Source: Tubulanus polymorphus
Lineage: Eukaryota; Nemertea; Palaeonemertea; Tubulaniformes; Tubulanidae
Direction: 5' to 3'
NCBI RefSeq assembly: GCF_964204645.1
Contig: NC_134027.1
Location: forward strand, 25,408,485 to 25,472,484
Length of the DNA stretch: 64,000 nucleotides
Shown here: positions 61,587 through 64,000 of the stretch, one piece after another
Layout: every line of letters begins with the position of its first letter
How positions within the stretch are numbered: position 1 is the stretch's first letter
Translations under genes and position numbers: made by a program
Notes under the pieces: generated by a model
What the model saw: the letters and a program-made list of their open reading frames with translations, nothing else
Databases searched by the model: none
Told to the model about the DNA's origin: nothing

Positions 61587-64000
61587 AACCTCGACCAATA
61601 TTGTTTATTCATGGATTCCGTTCGTGCAAGTGTTGGATTTATATTGAATTTGTGCTGATTCATGTTGCGGCGGCCATATTGCTCAATTTCAATGAATTAT
61701 TTGCCGACTTTGTGTCAGTAGAAACTGTGGGAAGCAGCCTGTCGTCTAATTGGCTCAGATTAGAGCAAACTAGAGCTATGATTGGCTGTTAGCTATGTTC
61801 TTATGGCTCGAATTAGCGAGGCAGAACTGTGATTGGCTCAAATAAGCAGACCAGAGCAATGATTGGCTATTTAAGCTTCGTTCTAAGTGGCTCAACAATT
61901 AAGCTCAGTAGATTGGCTTTTCGTAATGGCTCTAAGCAATCTAGAGCTATGATTGGCTGAAATAAGTTGCCGTGCTCAGAATGGACAAAATGAGCAAATA
62001 AGAAGATTTCTTATTGGTCGAAATAAGTGTTTATATTCCACCATCATTGGTCATGAATTTATGTACAAAATCAATGAATCAGTTGTTCCAAAATATTAAA
62101 TTCGCACAAATATCAATTGAAAAATTTGATTTCTCTGTGTTTGAGAAACGGGTGAACTTACCACAAAGAATACTGTGAATTCACTATTATAAACATATCA
62201 AATAGTTAATTATTATCATCATATTAATTGATTATTCATTAGCATTCCTTAATTTATATCTAATAATCTCATCTCATCTATGAATCGCATTTGATCATAT
62301 GATGATATTTCGATGATGTTTTATTCAGAAAATCGATTTTTATATTTTCTGAAAAAATGTTCAGCAATAAGGTTGTCAGAGACGCTCAGAACAAGACTTA
62401 CTACTTACACTCAGTTTGTGATCTTAGGTCCTGTCCGATTGCCCGGGACAAGTATATTCTCATTTGGACAAGTAGGTTATCATCATTACTCGTCAGCCTG
62501 GCTGTTATAAAACATTTTCATGTCTGAAAGTCAATCGGAGTGCCTGTGTAGGGCAAGTTGAATTTTGAGGGGGCAAGTGAAATTTCAGATATGCTTGCCT
62601 CTGGGCAAGTGGCTGGGCAGTGGGCAAGCATCCTCTTAGACATTTGATACTTTATCACAATTCTTCCAATATCATCGTCTACATTTCACGAGTGTTCAAG
62701 ACTTCACCAAACCTGAGACATTTTTGATTGAAAATGAACAAACACCAGACATCAGACATTTTATCAGCACACTTTCAACTGATCATCTACAGTTGAATGA
62801 ATGTCTGGGGAGGGTGGTTTCAGGCTGCAGGTTAAGATACTTACAATATTGATTTGAGCAAAATGATATACGGTAGGCAATTCCCGCAAAATTCAAAAAT
62901 GATTCATGGTAGGCAATTCCCGTAAAATTCAAAAATGATTCATGGTAGGCAATTCCCGTAAAATTTCACGAGTGTAAATAGCTATATTTTCGAAACGACG
63001 CCAGATCTAGACCTGCCTTTCGTATAAAGTAGTACTTAGAGAATATACGATGTATTGCAGTATTATTAAAATCACCGAAAGGCTGCTGGTTCTGCTTTTC
63101 GATGTATGTTTATATAGTGTATACCGACATGTATTTGAATATTGTATGAAATGATTTTAACAAATAGATGAAAACGATGATGATACTGTAGTGAGAATGA
63201 GAGTTGTTGAGATGACTCCGCCCGCCTGCACGCACGTCTGCCCATATTGACAGACGGAAGGAGAGTTTAATTGTGTATATATTTGATAAGCTCAGCTCAT
63301 TCCATCCAGTAATTTATTATTCTAGATTAGGTGTATTCGATATCGTACATATGATAACCGAGTTAAAAGGCACAGTGATTAGGCTAAGATAAAATGATAC
63401 CTTGTTTCTCTAATCAGTCATCGCAATGATATTTGTAATTAGGTGGTCAATGAATTAGAAACCAAGTTTAGTTAGTGTCGAGGATAAAAATTTGCTTACA
63501 AAACCACAGATTTAATGGTTTACCGAGATAAACGGTACCGATTTAGGAGGAGTCTACAGTAATTGGGATTTGAAAGTGATGCAAATGCTTCCTTGAAATT
63601 TTCTCCTTTCAAAATCCTTGAAAACTTGTTATATATCGATGAATAATTGATTTTTAGGGACCGTGATATAGAGAATGTATTTTCTAAAGTCTATGGTTTC
63701 CGAGGATTTATATCTAAATCAAACAAACTAATTTGACAAGCCCCTGAAGGGGGTCCTGAAACTAGGTGACCCCCTGTTCGTAGTTTGATTGTAATAAGCT
63801 CATTGTCTACGGCTATGTTATTGTTATGTATGGTGTATTGTATTTCTCTTACACGGAGCTGGTATTTCTGATGACTAACTGATTGTTAATCAAATTCCAC
63901 GGCGCTTTACCCTCGAGCGAGGAGCTCCGGTGGTCGTCGTTCAATTATAGTAATCCAATCTGACTACTATCGGAAAGAAATTTATATGTATGTGTTCGCA
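61587..64000. other. PARD6 3' flank, repeats, no further gene seen
   Basis: About 61735-61980 holds at least six ATTGGCT motifs (inverted CCAAT) in a loose repeat. A 36-bp unit (GGTAGGCAATTCCCGTAAAA, then TTCAAAAATGATTCAT) is present nearly three times at 62872-62975. A dispersed-repeat segment at about 62660-62790 (TTTCACGAGTGTTCAAG, CATTTTATCAG) resembles 9255-9405. ATTAAA at 62095 is a weak polyadenylation candidate. No coding exon is supported. Confidence 0.45.

Overview
The window is nuclear DNA of an invertebrate animal. It has short GT-AG exons rich in CpG codons, long AT-rich introns, dense miniature inverted-repeat elements, minisatellites and truncated retroelement tails. The protein set fits a bilaterian: TAF4, LSM14, a TRPC channel, a TPP1/ACD-like shelterin protein, an ankyrin plus SOCS-box protein, FMRFamide-receptor-like GPCRs and PAR-6. 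A spiralian (mollusc, annelid, nemertean or similar) is my guess; the sequence alone does not fix the phylum.

Layout, left to right. TAF4 (first coding exon only, minus, 769-1767) lies head to head with LSM14 (nine coding exons, plus, 2292-9090). They are separated by a short region that carries a 173-bp periodic GGCGCC motif. 9.1-22.4 kb has no firm coding exon but holds a 23-bp minisatellite, several foldback elements, a retroelement fragment with a hammerhead-like motif, and four candidate alternative first exons for the next gene. A TRPC-type cation channel runs on the plus strand (firm exons 22486-36383); its pore reads FGYGD. Tail to tail with it is a ten-exon TPP1/ACD-like gene on the minus strand (46756 down to 38495, 1,672 residues), with a 3.4-kb exon built from several unrelated minisatellites. 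It is head to head with an ankyrin/SOCS-box gene (48080-50943). Two near-identical single-exon GPCRs (minus, 51208-52332 and 53207-54352) and a third decayed copy (about 55317-55600) follow. The window ends with PARD6 (three coding exons, 56542-61586) and its 3' flank.

The genes cover separate housekeeping or signalling jobs: transcription initiation, mRNA repression, calcium entry, telomere capping, ubiquitin ligase substrate recognition, chemoreception and cell polarity. I see no operon-like logic and no complete new multi-gene system. The unusual signals are a potassium-channel-like filter motif in a TRPC channel, an oversized repeat-built shelterin protein, a multi-promoter 5' region with phase-matched starts, three perfect palindromic insertions (41, 66 and 102 bp arms or length), and covarying hammerhead-like stems. 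Exon joins were checked by phase: LSM14, TPP1, TRPC, the ankyrin gene and PARD6 each give one uninterrupted frame from start to stop.
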